64,000 nt of DNA from Rhizobium sp. Leaf453 (GCF_001425605.1 NZ_LMRG01000031.1:124001-188000), one strand, 5' to 3'. Positions 51,233 to 60,504 are shown, counted from the first letter of the stretch. Notes: generated by a model from the sequence alone, not told the origin. Made by a program: numbers and translations.

Positions 51233-51285
51233 CAAAATATGAGTAACACTCACATTTGCTAAATGTGATAAACCCTCGTATTTTG
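51233..51285. promoter_or_regulatory. Long palindromic TetR operator
   Basis: A nested palindrome with one centre (51259). The inner arms are TCACATTT (51250-51257) and AAATGTGA (51261-51268) around GCT; the outer arms are CAAAATATGAG (51233-51243) and CTCGTATTTTG (51275-51285), with one mismatch. It fills the 100-bp divergent region between the NmrA-like and TetR genes, which is where a shared operator should sit. Confidence 0.7.
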
Positions 51286-51316
51286 ATCGTCAAGAAGAAT
51301 CTCGAAAGGAAAGCGC

Positions 51317-51961
51317 ATGGCCGCCGGAAAACCAGCTCCCTTCCCGACGGTGGACGACGACGCAGCGATGCGGAGGATGCCGACGCAGAAGCGCAGCCGT
51401 GACCGCGTAGAACACATTCTCGGCTGTGCGTCCCGGCTGATTGCCGAGCGCGGCAGCGACACAATGCGGATGAGCGAGGTCGCCGAACTCAGCGGCATCT
51501 CGATCGGCTCGCTCTACCAGTATTTTCCCGACAAGGCGGCGATCATCCGGACCTTGGCCGAACGCTACAATTCCGTCTCGCGTGCCTGCATCGCCGATGG
51601 CCTTTCGCATGTGAGGACCGTCGAGGACCTGCGGCAGGCCTTCTTGGCTTTGATCGAGGAATATTACGCGATCTTCCTGGCCGAACCGGTGATCCGCGAC
51701 ATCTGGTCGGCGATGCAGGCCGACAAGGCGCTGAGGGACATCGAACTGGCGGAAAGCCGGGAAAACGCGGCCCTTCTCGCTGCGGCGTTGAAACGCGCCT
51801 TACCAGATCAGGACCTTGAAAAACTTCGGGTGTCCGCTTTGCTGGTGATGTATTTTGGCGAATGTGTCATGCGGCTTGCGATCTCGACTGGCGAGACGGA
51901 GGGGCGCGCCCTCGTGGATGCCTACAAGCATATGGCCTATCAAAGTTTCATCCCCGCCTAG
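51317..51961 (+). CDS. TetR-family regulator
   Basis: A 214-residue repressor. The helix-turn-helix is SEVAELSGISIGSLYQYFPD (about 53-72), followed by an all-helical ligand domain. It begins with a 25-residue polar extension (AAGKPAPFPTVDDDAAMRRM). It is divergent from the NmrA-like/DUF1772 pair across a 53-bp palindrome, so it probably represses them and itself. The inducer is unknown. Confidence 0.88.
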   Translation: MAAGKPAPFPTVDDDAAMRRMPTQKRSRDRVEHILGCASRLIAERGSDTMRMSEVAELSGISIGSLYQYFPDKAAIIRTLAERYNSVSRACIADGLSHVRTVEDLRQAFLALIEEYYAIFLAEPVIRDIWSAMQADKALRDIELAESRENAALLAAALKRALPDQDLEKLRVSALLVMYFGECVMRLAISTGETEGRALVDAYKHMAYQSFIPA

Positions 51962-52015
51962 CCGAAAACGACTCCTGTTGACTTTCACGAAAACAATCCA
52001 ATATAACTGAGCATG

Positions 52016-52027
52016 TACTCACTCATT
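52016..52027 (-). promoter_or_regulatory. Half-operator shared with the SDR promoter
   Basis: TACTCACTCATT, read on the minus strand as AATGAGTGAGTA, lies 12 bp before the TetR GTG start. The identical 12-mer occurs at 52633-52644 before the SDR gene. The pair suggests that the regulator binds both promoters. Confidence 0.55.
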
Positions 52028-52038
52028 GGATCTTGATC

Positions 52039-52611
52039 GTGGCCCGCCCGCTCAGCGAAGACAAACGCAATGCCATTCTGACCGCCGCGACGCAGGCCGT
52101 GGCGGAGCTTGGCATGGGCGCGTCAACGGCCAGGATCGCCCGCGATGCCGGTGTGGCAGAGGGGTCGCTCTTCACCTATTTCAACAGCAAGGACGAGTTG
52201 TTGAACCAGCTATACCTCAGCCTGAAGGCCGATTTCCGGGCGGTGATGATCGACGGTTATAACGCCAATGCCAGCGTCCGGGATCGCTGCCGCCACATCT
52301 GGGATCGCTCTGTGGACTGGGGCCAACAAAGCCCGGTCAAGCGCAAAGCGCTGCGCCAACTCACCGTGTCCGACAAGGTCACCGAACAGACGCGGATCAC
52401 GGGCGCGGAAGCCTTCCGCGACATGCAATCAATGTGGGAGGAAGGCCTCAAGGCCGGCGTGCTTCGCCAGCTTCCCAACGCCTTCATCGGCAACGTCCTC
52501 GAATCCATTGCGGAAACAGTTCTGGAATCGATAGCCCGTGATCCCGGTCATGCCGCGACCTATCGGCAATCCGGGTTCGACGCTTTCTGGGGCGCTATTT
52601 CACGCAAGTAA
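52039..52611 (+). CDS. TetR-family regulator, second
   Basis: A 190-residue repressor with helix-turn-helix STARIARDAGVAEGSLFTYF (about 30-49) and a conserved SKDELLNQLY after it. The C-terminal helices include MQSMWEEGLKAGVLRQLPNA. The start is taken as GTG 52039, with GGA 8 bp upstream; TTG 52033 is in frame. It lies 67 bp before the SDR gene in the same direction and shares an operator-like motif with it, which supports local regulation. Confidence 0.87.
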   Translation: MARPLSEDKRNAILTAATQAVAELGMGASTARIARDAGVAEGSLFTYFNSKDELLNQLYLSLKADFRAVMIDGYNANASVRDRCRHIWDRSVDWGQQSPVKRKALRQLTVSDKVTEQTRITGAEAFRDMQSMWEEGLKAGVLRQLPNAFIGNVLESIAETVLESIARDPGHAATYRQSGFDAFWGAISRK

Positions 52612-52632
52612 CGCCTCACATTTTTCAACTTA

Positions 52633-52654
52633 AATGAGTGAGTAATCATTCATT
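52633..52654. promoter_or_regulatory. TetR operator before the SDR gene
   Basis: AATGAGTGA (52633-52641), 4 bp, TCATTCATT (52646-52654) is an inverted repeat with one mismatch, placed 25 bp before the SDR start. Its left 12 bases repeat those before the TetR gene itself. Confidence 0.65.
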
Positions 52655-52678
52655 ATTTTAACCACTAAGGAGACTAAC

Positions 52679-53548
52679 ATGTCTAAAGTCTGGCTGATTA
52701 CCGGAAGCGCCAATGGTCTTGGCCGCACGCTGGCGGAACACGTCCTCGCCAGGGGCGACCGCCTCGTGGCCACCGCCCGCGACCCCGAACGCATGGCGGA
52801 CCTCAAGCAGCAATATGGCGATCAGGTTCGCCTTGCCGAGCTCGATGTCACCGACGCCGATGCCGCCGACACCGTCGTTCAAGGCGCGCTCGATGCCTTC
52901 GGCTCGCTCGATGTCCTCGTCAACAATGCCGGTTATGGAAGCCTCGTCCCGTTCGAGCAGACTGCAGCAGAGGCGTTTCGCGCCCAGATCGACACCAATT
53001 TCTATGGTGTCATCAATCTCGTCCGGGCAGTGCTGCCGGTCATGCGCAAGCAGCGCTCCGGCCATATCATCAATGTTTCCTCGGTCGGCGGCCGCACCGG
53101 TACGCCGGGCCTCAGCGCCTATCAGTCAGCCAAATGGGCGGTCGGCGGCTTTACCGAGGTTCTCGCCCAGGAAACCGCTCCCTTCGGCGTCAAGGTCGTC
53201 GCCGTCGAGCCCGGTGGGATGCGCACCAACTGGGGCCACAATGCCCGCGGCAACCCGCCCGCCCTTCTGCCCGACTATGAACCAAGCGTCGGCGGGCTTC
53301 TGAAGATGCTGAGCGGCTATGCCGGCAATGAATTCGGCGATCCCCGCAAGGTTGCCGATGTCATCATCGATCTCGCGGGCCGCGACAAGGTTCCGGTTCA
53401 CCTCGTGCTCGGCAGCGACGCCCTCCATGTGCTGGGCCTGGCGGACGCGGCGCGAGCGAAGGAAGCCGCCGAATGGGCCGAGGTCAGCGCCTCCACCGAT
53501 TTCGACGAAAGCGACCTGTCCTTCTTCCTGAACAGGTTGAAGCAGTAA
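52679..53548 (+). CDS. Short-chain dehydrogenase/reductase
   Basis: A 289-residue classical SDR. It shows the cofactor loop TGSANGLGRTLAEHVLARG (about 8-26), LDVLVNNAGYGSLVPF (about 80-95), the catalytic Ser in INVSSVGGRTG and the YxxxK pair in YQSAKWAVGGF (about 150). It is a little longer than usual (250), with an extra C-terminal helical tail. AAGGAGACTAAC gives a strong ribosome-binding site. It is the likely target of the preceding TetR regulator. The substrate is unknown. Confidence 0.9.
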   Translation: MSKVWLITGSANGLGRTLAEHVLARGDRLVATARDPERMADLKQQYGDQVRLAELDVTDADAADTVVQGALDAFGSLDVLVNNAGYGSLVPFEQTAAEAFRAQIDTNFYGVINLVRAVLPVMRKQRSGHIINVSSVGGRTGTPGLSAYQSAKWAVGGFTEVLAQETAPFGVKVVAVEPGGMRTNWGHNARGNPPALLPDYEPSVGGLLKMLSGYAGNEFGDPRKVADVIIDLAGRDKVPVHLVLGSDALHVLGLADAARAKEAAEWAEVSASTDFDESDLSFFLNRLKQ

Positions 53549-53645
53549 TTGCCCGGTGCACGGACCGCGGCCTCTGTATGGGGGCCGTGGCATCACGTCC
53601 ATACACGAGCCGAAGGCCCTCGTGCAGCAACTGCGACCGGAAAAG

Positions 53646-54863
53646 TCAGGAGCGCAGCTGGTGATGCCCAGTATTCTTGCCATCAAGGACAAGCAGCAGC
53701 ACAAAGCCCAACAAACCAGCCAGTGCGCCCAGCAGTGATGTTCCGGAATAATCGCTGAAACGGGTTCCGATCGCGAAAAGCACCGCGCTCAGCCCGCCAC
53801 TCAGGAACAGGTTGACGGAGATCAGCGAACTGCCCAGTCCAGGGCGATCCGCGATCAGGTCCTGGATATAGGTGATGGGTATGCTGATCAGCGCCGCCGC
53901 TGCAAACGCACTGAGCGGCGTCAGCGCATAGACCTGCCAGGATGCCGAGGCGAAGCCCTGCAAGGCCAGGTAGATCACATAGAGAACTGTGCCCAGCGCC
54001 AGCGCCCGCACCGGATGCAGCGACAGCTGGATCCGTGCCCAGGTGAAAATGAAGACGACCTCGAGGAAGGCGACGATTCCGACGACCGCACCGATATCCG
54101 TCATGCTGCCGCCGGCAGCACCCGTGATGATCAGCGGTTGCACGGCGGCGTTGACATGCAGCGTCGAGGTGATCAGCGAGATTGCCATGAGCCGGACGAA
54201 CACCTTGGCCGACAGGACTTCGGCCAGGGACGCGAAATAGGAATGACGGCGGGTGATGGCCGGTGGAGGGTTCTTGCTGACCGGCATCTTGAAGAAGATG
54301 AGGGCGAGGTTCGCGATACAGCCGAGGCAGGCCAGAAGATAGGCCGGCAGCATGCTGCCGCGTCCCGCAAGCGCCAGCGCAACGAGACCGGGAACCAGCA
54401 CCCAGGCGACCGAGATCGCCGCGCGCACGCCCGAATTGATCGCCGCCGCATCGCGCCCGCCTTGCGTATTGGCGATGGCGCGCACATTGGCGAACAGCAG
54501 CGAGTTCATCGAATTGTAGACCGGCAGCAGCACCAGCCCGCTGAACACGAAGGTTGCCGGCACCGGCACCATATAGACCAGGCCGTAACCGAAGACACCG
54601 AACATCATGACGGTCAAAAGCAGGATGCGGTAATTGCCGATCCGGTCGGCCAGCACGCCCATCCACAGGCTGACGCTGACATTGACGGCGGCGGCGGTGA
54701 AAATCAGGATCGAATAGAACCCGTCGCTCAGGCCCAGTTCGGTGATACCGATGACAGACTGATAGGGCGATGTCGCGGCCCCGGTGAACCCGGACATGAA
54801 AATGGCGATCATGCTCAGCCTGACCACAGGATGGCGAAACGCGGTCAGCAAGGTGGAAGTCAT
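53646..54863 (-). CDS. MFS transporter (sugar-efflux-like)
   Basis: A 405-residue inner-membrane protein with about twelve hydrophobic segments. The loop 2-3 motif MGVLADRIGNYRILLLTVMM (about 70-90) is the MFS signature, and the second half starts near RRHSYFASLAEVLSAKVFVR. The segment layout recalls SetA-type sugar exporters, though drug export cannot be ruled out. ATG 54863 or GTG 54872 may start it. It follows the SDR convergently, about 100 bp apart, where a hairpin-like CCGCGGCC / GGCCGTGG pair without a U-run lies. Confidence 0.8.
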   Translation of the reverse strand: MTSTLLTAFRHPVVRLSMIAIFMSGFTGAATSPYQSVIGITELGLSDGFYSILIFTAAAVNVSVSLWMGVLADRIGNYRILLLTVMMFGVFGYGLVYMVPVPATFVFSGLVLLPVYNSMNSLLFANVRAIANTQGGRDAAAINSGVRAAISVAWVLVPGLVALALAGRGSMLPAYLLACLGCIANLALIFFKMPVSKNPPPAITRRHSYFASLAEVLSAKVFVRLMAISLITSTLHVNAAVQPLIITGAAGGSMTDIGAVVGIVAFLEVVFIFTWARIQLSLHPVRALALGTVLYVIYLALQGFASASWQVYALTPLSAFAAAALISIPITYIQDLIADRPGLGSSLISVNLFLSGGLSAVLFAIGTRFSDYSGTSLLGALAGLLGFVLLLVLDGKNTGHHQLRS

Positions 54864-54932
54864 CAGAGGCACCAGCAGGAAAGAACGAAGGCCGCCCGTC
54901 GAAACGGGCGGAAGTGCATATGGATCAGAGCC

Positions 54933-56378
54933 TCAAACCCAGCGGGAGGAGAGGCTGGCTTTCGGCGAAAAATCGAAATCCCGGTCGAACGGAAAGACCG
55001 GTCGCGACCGGCGATGGCTGGACAGGTTGGCGATATCCTGGTTCACCACACCATCCGTCAATGCCATCAGATTGGGATTGGCGATCGGCGCCAGTTCCGG
55101 CGAGAGATAGCCGGACTTGACGACCAGCAACCGCACCGCCTTCGGGTCCAGACCCAGCCGCCTGAAATCCTCGATATTGTGATAGGGACGACGGCGGGCC
55201 GCCAGCACGATCTCGATCCCGCCGACACGCACCACCGCCTGCCGCTCCGCCGGCGTTCCGGCATCCTCAAGGCGCACGACGGTTGCGGTCACGTCGGCCG
55301 GCGTGCTTGCCGGATCCAGACTGCCGCCAATCCGAAGGACAAGCTCCGCCCCCTCGCCTGCAGCAAAACAGGCGTCGACCGCCGGACGATCGGTAATGCC
55401 GGCAAGAAGCGCGCCCTGCCACTTGCGGGCGATCAGCGCATTCAAGACATCGGCGCGGTCACCGACACCGCCGCCGGTCGGGTTATCGGCGGAATCGGCA
55501 AGGATCACCGGCGACGTCGAGGCGGCTTCGGCAATGTCGAGCATGTCCTCCAGAGGCCCCGTCACCGGCCCAAACCCGAACCTTTCACGCGCATCCCAGT
55601 AGCGCCGGGCGATCTCTTCCGCGGCTTGCGATGCGGCTTGCCTATCCGTGCCCGTCACCACAGCGCAGGCTGTCGCGCGCGGCTCGTCGGCCCAGACATA
55701 GCCGATCATCAGGTTCGCATCGAGAACGCCCGGCTTCTCATCGTAGGATGGCAGCCAGAGATAGATCGACTTGGCCGGCTCATCCTCGGTCGAGGTGCAT
55801 TCACCCGGCAACAGGACCGGCACCTTCGCCCAGGCGACACCCGGCCGCTGCCCCGTGCGCAGTGCCTCCACCAACATGGACCAGGCTCGGACCATTGTCT
55901 CGCGCACATCGATATGCGGTGCGGTGCGGTAGGCGGCGAAGATATCGAGCTGGTCGATGATCCTCTGGCTGACATTGCCGTGCAGGTCATAGCTCGCGGC
56001 AACCGGGCAATCCGGACCGACAACAGAGCGCGCCGCCGAAATCCAATCGCCCTCGGCATCGTCCATGCCCTCGACATTGATGGCACCATGCATGGCCAGA
56101 TAGAGCCCATCGATCGGCAAGGCCGCCTGCAACCTTTCGAGAAACTCCGCCTTGAACGCTTCATAGGCTGGGCGTGACACCGGCCCGCCCGGCACCGCGC
56201 GGGCATGCAGCAACGGCAGATGCTCGATCCCTTCCGCATGGAGGAAACTGAAATAGTCGGCGCCGAGCAGGTCGTCGTCCCGCAGCACGCGAAAATCCTC
56301 GACGGACATCAGCACCGGCGAATAGGTGCTGCATTCGGTATGGATACCGCCCACGGCGATGCGCATGACTTTTTCCAT
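54933..56378 (-). CDS. M81-family metallopeptidase (MlrC-like), first copy
   Basis: A 481-residue zinc protein of the MlrC (microcystin LR degradation C) family. N-terminal RIAVGGIHTECSTYSPV, then the metal region LYLAMHGAINVEGMDDAEGD (about 85-104), SYDLHGNVSQRIIDQLD (about 126), and LADSADNPTGGGVGDRADVL (about 285). Other members hydrolyse small amide bonds. It has an AGGA before ATG 56378, while ATG 56366 is also possible. It is the last gene of a unit with the hexosaminidase and SDR. A second copy with the same motifs lies at 61134. Confidence 0.84.
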   Translation of the reverse strand: MEKVMRIAVGGIHTECSTYSPVLMSVEDFRVLRDDDLLGADYFSFLHAEGIEHLPLLHARAVPGGPVSRPAYEAFKAEFLERLQAALPIDGLYLAMHGAINVEGMDDAEGDWISAARSVVGPDCPVAASYDLHGNVSQRIIDQLDIFAAYRTAPHIDVRETMVRAWSMLVEALRTGQRPGVAWAKVPVLLPGECTSTEDEPAKSIYLWLPSYDEKPGVLDANLMIGYVWADEPRATACAVVTGTDRQAASQAAEEIARRYWDARERFGFGPVTGPLEDMLDIAEAASTSPVILADSADNPTGGGVGDRADVLNALIARKWQGALLAGITDRPAVDACFAAGEGAELVLRIGGSLDPASTPADVTATVVRLEDAGTPAERQAVVRVGGIEIVLAARRRPYHNIEDFRRLGLDPKAVRLLVVKSGYLSPELAPIANPNLMALTDGVVNQDIANLSSHRRSRPVFPFDRDFDFSPKASLSSRWV

Positions 56379-56389
56379 GTTTCCTGGTC

Positions 56390-58309
56390 CTAGAGTTTCG
56401 GTGACAGGTCGACGATGGCGGAAAAGCGCAACCAGTTCTTGCCCGCTTTCGGCGTCCAAGCCGCTTCGGCGATCGCTGGGAGGCGCGGGAAGACCAGTCG
56501 GTTGAAATAGCCGCGCGACAGGTAGTGTTCGCTCCAGATGCAGGCCTGGATGCCTTTCAGCTTGTGCCTGAGATCCATCGGGAAATCACCTTCCGCCTCA
56601 TAGGCATAGGTATGCGCCGGCGGAACGGTGCCGGCCCAGCTTGCGCCCGGCTCCTGCCATTCCTCGGCCTGAACCATGTCGAGATAATAGGCCTGCCCCG
56701 GCGACATCACGACCTCGTAACCTTGGCGCGCGAGGTCGATGCCGACCTCCGGCGTCTGCCAGGCTGTCAGCAGCGTATCGTTCGGATCGACGCCGCCGCC
56801 ATGGGCAACCTCGTTCCAGCCGGCGAGTTTCTTGCCGCGCTTCGTCAGCATCGCCTTCACCTGCTTCAGGAAATAAGACTGCAGGCCGAACGTGCCGATA
56901 ATGCCTTCCTTCTCCATCAACTTTTTCGCCAGCGGCGATGCCAGCCAGGAGCCATCGGCGACTTCGTCTCCGCCAATATGGATGTAATCGGACGGAAACA
57001 GCGTCACCATCTCATCGATGACCTTTTCCAGGAATTCATAAGTGAAGGGCACGGCCGGATTGAGCGCGTTGTTGGCATAGCCCTGAACGGAGTGATAGCT
57101 CTCCGGCGCCTCCTGGCCGTCCGACAAATCCTGCAAGGCAGCCAGCGTCGCCGTGCTGTGGCCGGGGATATCGATTTCCGGAACGATCTCGACATTGAGC
57201 GTCGCGGCATGGGCGACCAGTGCTCTAACATCGTTCTGGCTGTAGAAACCGCCGACGGGCTCCGCGCCATTACCGAGCTGTGGCAAAAGCGGCTCATCCG
57301 GCCCGCGCAGCACGCCAATGGTCGTCAGTTCCGGATAGGCCTTGATCTCCAGCCGCCAGGCCTCGTCGTCGGTCAAGTGCCAGTGGAAGATGTTGAGCTT
57401 GAACCAGGCGAGGATATCGATCAACCGGGCGATATCATCGATCGGATAGAACTGCCGGGACACATCGAGATGGCAGCCACGCCAGCCGTAACGCGGCGCA
57501 TCCGAAATGCTGCCGCCGACCGGGAACCGAAACGTGTTCGGCTCACGCCGGGCGCCATTCAGCAGTTGTGCCAGGGTCGTCAAGCCATATTGCCGGCCGG
57601 CCGGGCCGCCATAACGCAGATCGACCGCGTCAGGCGAAAAAGCCAGCGCGTAACCCTCCGGCGCCAGTTCAGCATCCTGCTTGAGGTTCAACACTCGTCC
57701 CTGGCTGTTCGAGGCGAGACTGAACGGCGCATGGTCACCTTCGAACAGCCGGCGAAACAATCCAATTACCGTATCGATAGCCTTTATATCGGCTATAGAG
57801 GCGTCCGGCGCCGGGTAGAGGCAGACCGGGAAACCCTCGCCCGGCACCGCATCGATCTGGCGCGGCCAGGGCTGCAGCGCGAAGGGCAGGTCCAGCTTTC
57901 CCTCCGGCAAAAGGACCGGCGGCGGGCCGCTCGCGCGGCCTTCGAGCAGCAGATCGGAAACGGCGACCGCGACGTGGCTACCATCGGACAGATTGAGATA
58001 GGCGGATTTCGCGCCATCGGTGCAATGAACGGCATTGCGATGCAGACCGCCGACCGTGAAGGTCCAGATCCCGCCCGGCGCCAGCACGAGGCCCGGCGGC
58101 GGCGCAAACTCATGATAATTCGCGGCGCGCTTGACGAAGCTCGCATTCCAGCAGGCCTGCTGGTCGATGACGCGGGTCAGCGACGTATAGACGATGGTGA
58201 AGTTCTCGATCGGGCTATCCGAGAGATTGAACAGGTTGAAGGTGAAACGGCCATGTCGGCCGCCGTCCGGTTGCCAGGTGCTTTCCAGACGATAGGATGG
58301 CGAATGCAT
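56390..58309 (-). CDS. Beta-N-acetylhexosaminidase (GH20)
   Basis: A 639-residue glycoside hydrolase without an obvious signal peptide, so probably cytosolic. The N-terminal domain (1-about 230) is the GH20b-like part. The TIM barrel starts near YGWRGCHLDVSRQFYPIDDI and FNIFHWHLTDDEAW (about 305-330). The catalytic Asp-Glu pair is in YIHIGGDEVADGSW (about 458). It would release GlcNAc or GalNAc from imported oligosaccharides. GAGGGAACAGAC precedes ATG 58309. It lies between the MlrC-like and SDR genes, 10-11 bp from each. Confidence 0.88.
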   Translation of the reverse strand: MHSPSYRLESTWQPDGGRHGRFTFNLFNLSDSPIENFTIVYTSLTRVIDQQACWNASFVKRAANYHEFAPPPGLVLAPGGIWTFTVGGLHRNAVHCTDGAKSAYLNLSDGSHVAVAVSDLLLEGRASGPPPVLLPEGKLDLPFALQPWPRQIDAVPGEGFPVCLYPAPDASIADIKAIDTVIGLFRRLFEGDHAPFSLASNSQGRVLNLKQDAELAPEGYALAFSPDAVDLRYGGPAGRQYGLTTLAQLLNGARREPNTFRFPVGGSISDAPRYGWRGCHLDVSRQFYPIDDIARLIDILAWFKLNIFHWHLTDDEAWRLEIKAYPELTTIGVLRGPDEPLLPQLGNGAEPVGGFYSQNDVRALVAHAATLNVEIVPEIDIPGHSTATLAALQDLSDGQEAPESYHSVQGYANNALNPAVPFTYEFLEKVIDEMVTLFPSDYIHIGGDEVADGSWLASPLAKKLMEKEGIIGTFGLQSYFLKQVKAMLTKRGKKLAGWNEVAHGGGVDPNDTLLTAWQTPEVGIDLARQGYEVVMSPGQAYYLDMVQAEEWQEPGASWAGTVPPAHTYAYEAEGDFPMDLRHKLKGIQACIWSEHYLSRGYFNRLVFPRLPAIAEAAWTPKAGKNWLRFSAIVDLSPKL

Positions 58310-58319
58310 GTCTGTTCCC

Positions 58320-59096
58320 TCAGTAGTCTGCGGATTGGGAGAAGGTGCGGGCAAGCTCCGCCTGCCCCGCGGTCAGGCCGCAATCGACCGGCAGGCAGAC
58401 GCCGGTGATCGCGCCGGCGAGCGGGCTGGCGAGAAAGCCGACGGCATTGGCCACATCCTCCGGATTGGCGATCCGCTGCAGAGGATACCAGCGGCGGGCA
58501 TCCTCGAACACGTTTGGATTGGCAGCAGCGCGGTCTTCCCAGGCCTGGGTGCGCACGGTCCCGGGCGATACGGCGTTGGACCGGATGCCATACTTCCCGT
58601 ATTCGACGGCAATCAGCTTGGTCAGGTGCAGGAGACCCGCCTTGGCGGCGCTATAGGCAGGATGGCCGAAGACATTGGTGCCGTTGACCGAGGCGATATT
58701 GACCACCGAACCCTTGCTCGCCTTCAGCGCATCCTCGACGGCGCGGAAGCAGAGGAAGGCCGCCTCCAGATTCAGGATGCTGTCCATGCGCCAGATTTCC
58801 TGAGTGGTTTCCTGCAGGCTGACGGCACGCGCCGCCCCGGCATTGTTGACCAGCGTATGCACGGTCCCGAGTTTCGCCGCCCGGCTCGCCATGTCGGCAA
58901 CCCCGTCAGCATTGGTAATGTCGCAGGCGAAGGCAATGAACTTGCCGGCATTGCCAAGGCTCGACGCCGCGCGTTCGGCGGCAGCGCCGTCCAGGTCCGG
59001 CATCAGCACAAAATCATGGTCATCCCCCAGACGACGGGAAATGGCGCGGCCGATCTCGCCTGCGGCCCCCGTGACGATGGCGACGGATGATGTCAT
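58320..59096 (-). CDS. SDR-family oxidoreductase
   Basis: A 258-residue classical SDR. It shows the cofactor loop VTGAAGEIGRAISRRLG (about 8-24), the adenine-side acid CDITNADGV, TLVNNAGAARAV (about 81), INIASVNGTNVFGHPAYSAA with the YxxxK (about 150), and PGTVRTQAW. The sequence fits sugar or polyol dehydrogenases of the glucose 1-dehydrogenase group. It is the first gene of a co-directional unit with the hexosaminidase and MlrC genes, following the RpiR regulator by 28 bp. Confidence 0.88.
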   Translation of the reverse strand: MTSSVAIVTGAAGEIGRAISRRLGDDHDFVLMPDLDGAAAERAASSLGNAGKFIAFACDITNADGVADMASRAAKLGTVHTLVNNAGAARAVSLQETTQEIWRMDSILNLEAAFLCFRAVEDALKASKGSVVNIASVNGTNVFGHPAYSAAKAGLLHLTKLIAVEYGKYGIRSNAVSPGTVRTQAWEDRAAANPNVFEDARRWYPLQRIANPEDVANAVGFLASPLAGAITGVCLPVDCGLTAGQAELARTFSQSADY

Positions 59097-59124
59097 GCCG
59101 GTTCCTTTCTGGACATGCTGTGCG

Positions 59125-59988
59125 TCAATCCCCGAGAAGCTGGCGATCGTCGCCGTCGCGGTGGGCGACGAGTTGCTGCTTGATGCGCCTGAGCGTCACC
59201 GTCGCCTGCGGCTGGATGTGATAGGCAACGAGGCTGGCGATGATATCGACCAGCGCGATATAGGCGATGCGGGTCGAAGTCGGGCGGTAGATGTTCGTGC
59301 CCTCCTGCAGATCGACCGGCACGATGATGTCGGCGGCGCGCGCAACGGGGCTGCCGCTCTGCGTCAGCGCAATCGTCGTCACCTTCTGGTCGCGCGCCAG
59401 CGTAAAGGAACGCACCAACTCGGCATTTCGGCCGGAAAATGAGGAGCCGATCACAACGTCGCCCGGCCGCACGGCAGCAGCCATCATCAGCTGCATGCTG
59501 TGATCGGAACTGGCGGTGACGCGCAGCCCGAGGCGAAACAGGCGGTTCTGCAGCTCGCTGGCGATCATCGAGGAATTGCCGCCGGAGCCGAAGGCATAGA
59601 TCATGTCGGCACGCGCCAGCTTTTCCGTCGCCTGTTCGATGGCCGCGAGATCGAGATTCTTGTGCAGGATGAACAGTGCGTTCTGCGCTTTGGAGACAAT
59701 GTCCTGCGCCACATCCCCCGGCTCCCGGCTTTTCGGCTCGGGCTTCAGGTAGCGCATGCCGACATAGGCTGTGCGCGCCAGTTGCACCTTGAAATCGGAG
59801 AAACTGTCACAACCCAGCCGCCGACAGAAGCGCGTCACGGTCGGCGGCGACACATCCGCCTTGCCGGCAAGCTCGATGATCGAGGCATTCACGGCAAATT
59901 CGAAATCGGTGAGGAGAATATCGGCGATCCGGGTTTCGGCCTGTGAAAGTTTACCCTTCTCCTCCTGGAGCGTTGTGAAAATATCCAT
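59125..59988 (-). CDS. MurR/RpiR-family transcriptional regulator
   Basis: A 287-residue regulator. The N-terminal RpiR helix-turn-helix is IIELAGKADVSPPTVTRFCR (about 38-57) with LGCDSFSDFKVQLAR. The SIS domain (about 125-260) has the phosphosugar loop AFGSGGNSSMIASELQNRLF and GSSFSGRNAELVRSFTLARD. It probably senses an amino-sugar or related phosphate made from the hexosaminidase product, and controls the flanking genes on both sides. It is in the same direction as the SDR gene. Confidence 0.9.
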   Translation of the reverse strand: MDIFTTLQEEKGKLSQAETRIADILLTDFEFAVNASIIELAGKADVSPPTVTRFCRRLGCDSFSDFKVQLARTAYVGMRYLKPEPKSREPGDVAQDIVSKAQNALFILHKNLDLAAIEQATEKLARADMIYAFGSGGNSSMIASELQNRLFRLGLRVTASSDHSMQLMMAAAVRPGDVVIGSSFSGRNAELVRSFTLARDQKVTTIALTQSGSPVARAADIIVPVDLQEGTNIYRPTSTRIAYIALVDIIASLVAYHIQPQATVTLRRIKQQLVAHRDGDDRQLLGD

Positions 59989-60114
59989 CAGAAAACACCT
60001 TCAATGACATCGCGCGGCGGCCTTTCGACGGCCGCCCGAAACCGCTGCAATGCTGCGATCCGGCACACGATTCTCATCTCGATGTCCATCCCCGCTTCCG
60101 ATGTCGCTTGTTCG

Positions 60115-60504
60115 TCAGGCCGTCTTTTCCTTGTAGGCGATGCAGTCGATCTCGACCTTGCAATCCACCATCATTGACGCCTGCACGCAGGCGCGCGCCG
60201 GCGGATGATCGCCGAAATAGTCCTGATAGATCTTGTTGAATGTCCAGAAATCGCGGGGATCATCGAGCCAGACACCGACGCGGACGATATGTTCAACGCC
60301 GTAATCGGCTTCCTTCAGGATGACGAGCAAGTTTTCGATCGTCTTGTGCGTCTGCGGGATGATGCCGCCCTCGATGATTTCGCCATTTTCCATGGCGACC
60401 TGCCCGGAAACATGGAGCCAGCCATTGGCTTCCACTGCACGCGCGAATGGCAATGGTTTGCCGCCCGCACCCACTTGTCCGGTCCCATAGCGCTTGATTG
60501 ACAT
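60115..60504 (-). CDS. RidA family (YjgF/UK114) protein
   Basis: A 129-residue enamine/imine deaminase-fold protein. The family signature is seen in HIVRVGVWLDDPRDFWTFNK and PPARACVQASMMVDCKVEID, where the conserved Arg (ARACVQ) and acidic residue would bind a carboxylate. It removes reactive 2-aminoacrylate-like imines in family members, which fits a pathway with a PLP-dependent enzyme (the D-threonine-aldolase-like gene). GAGGCAGGC precedes ATG 60504. It is divergent from the NTF2-like gene. Confidence 0.87.
   Translation of the reverse strand: MSIKRYGTGQVGAGGKPLPFARAVEANGWLHVSGQVAMENGEIIEGGIIPQTHKTIENLLVILKEADYGVEHIVRVGVWLDDPRDFWTFNKIYQDYFGDHPPARACVQASMMVDCKVEIDCIAYKEKTA

Noticed and set aside
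53549..53645. Terminator between SDR and MFS genes
   Set aside because: A CCGCGGCC / GGCCGTGG hairpin is present but has no U-run, so it is not called.
54015..56177. 720-codon open frame on the plus strand
   Set aside because: It lies opposite the MlrC-like and MFS genes, has no family motifs and is rich in Arg, His and Asp. This is the usual antisense frame of GC-rich genes.
56525..58408. 627-codon open frame on the plus strand
   Set aside because: Antisense to the GH20 gene, which shows clear catalytic motifs; the plus frame shows none.
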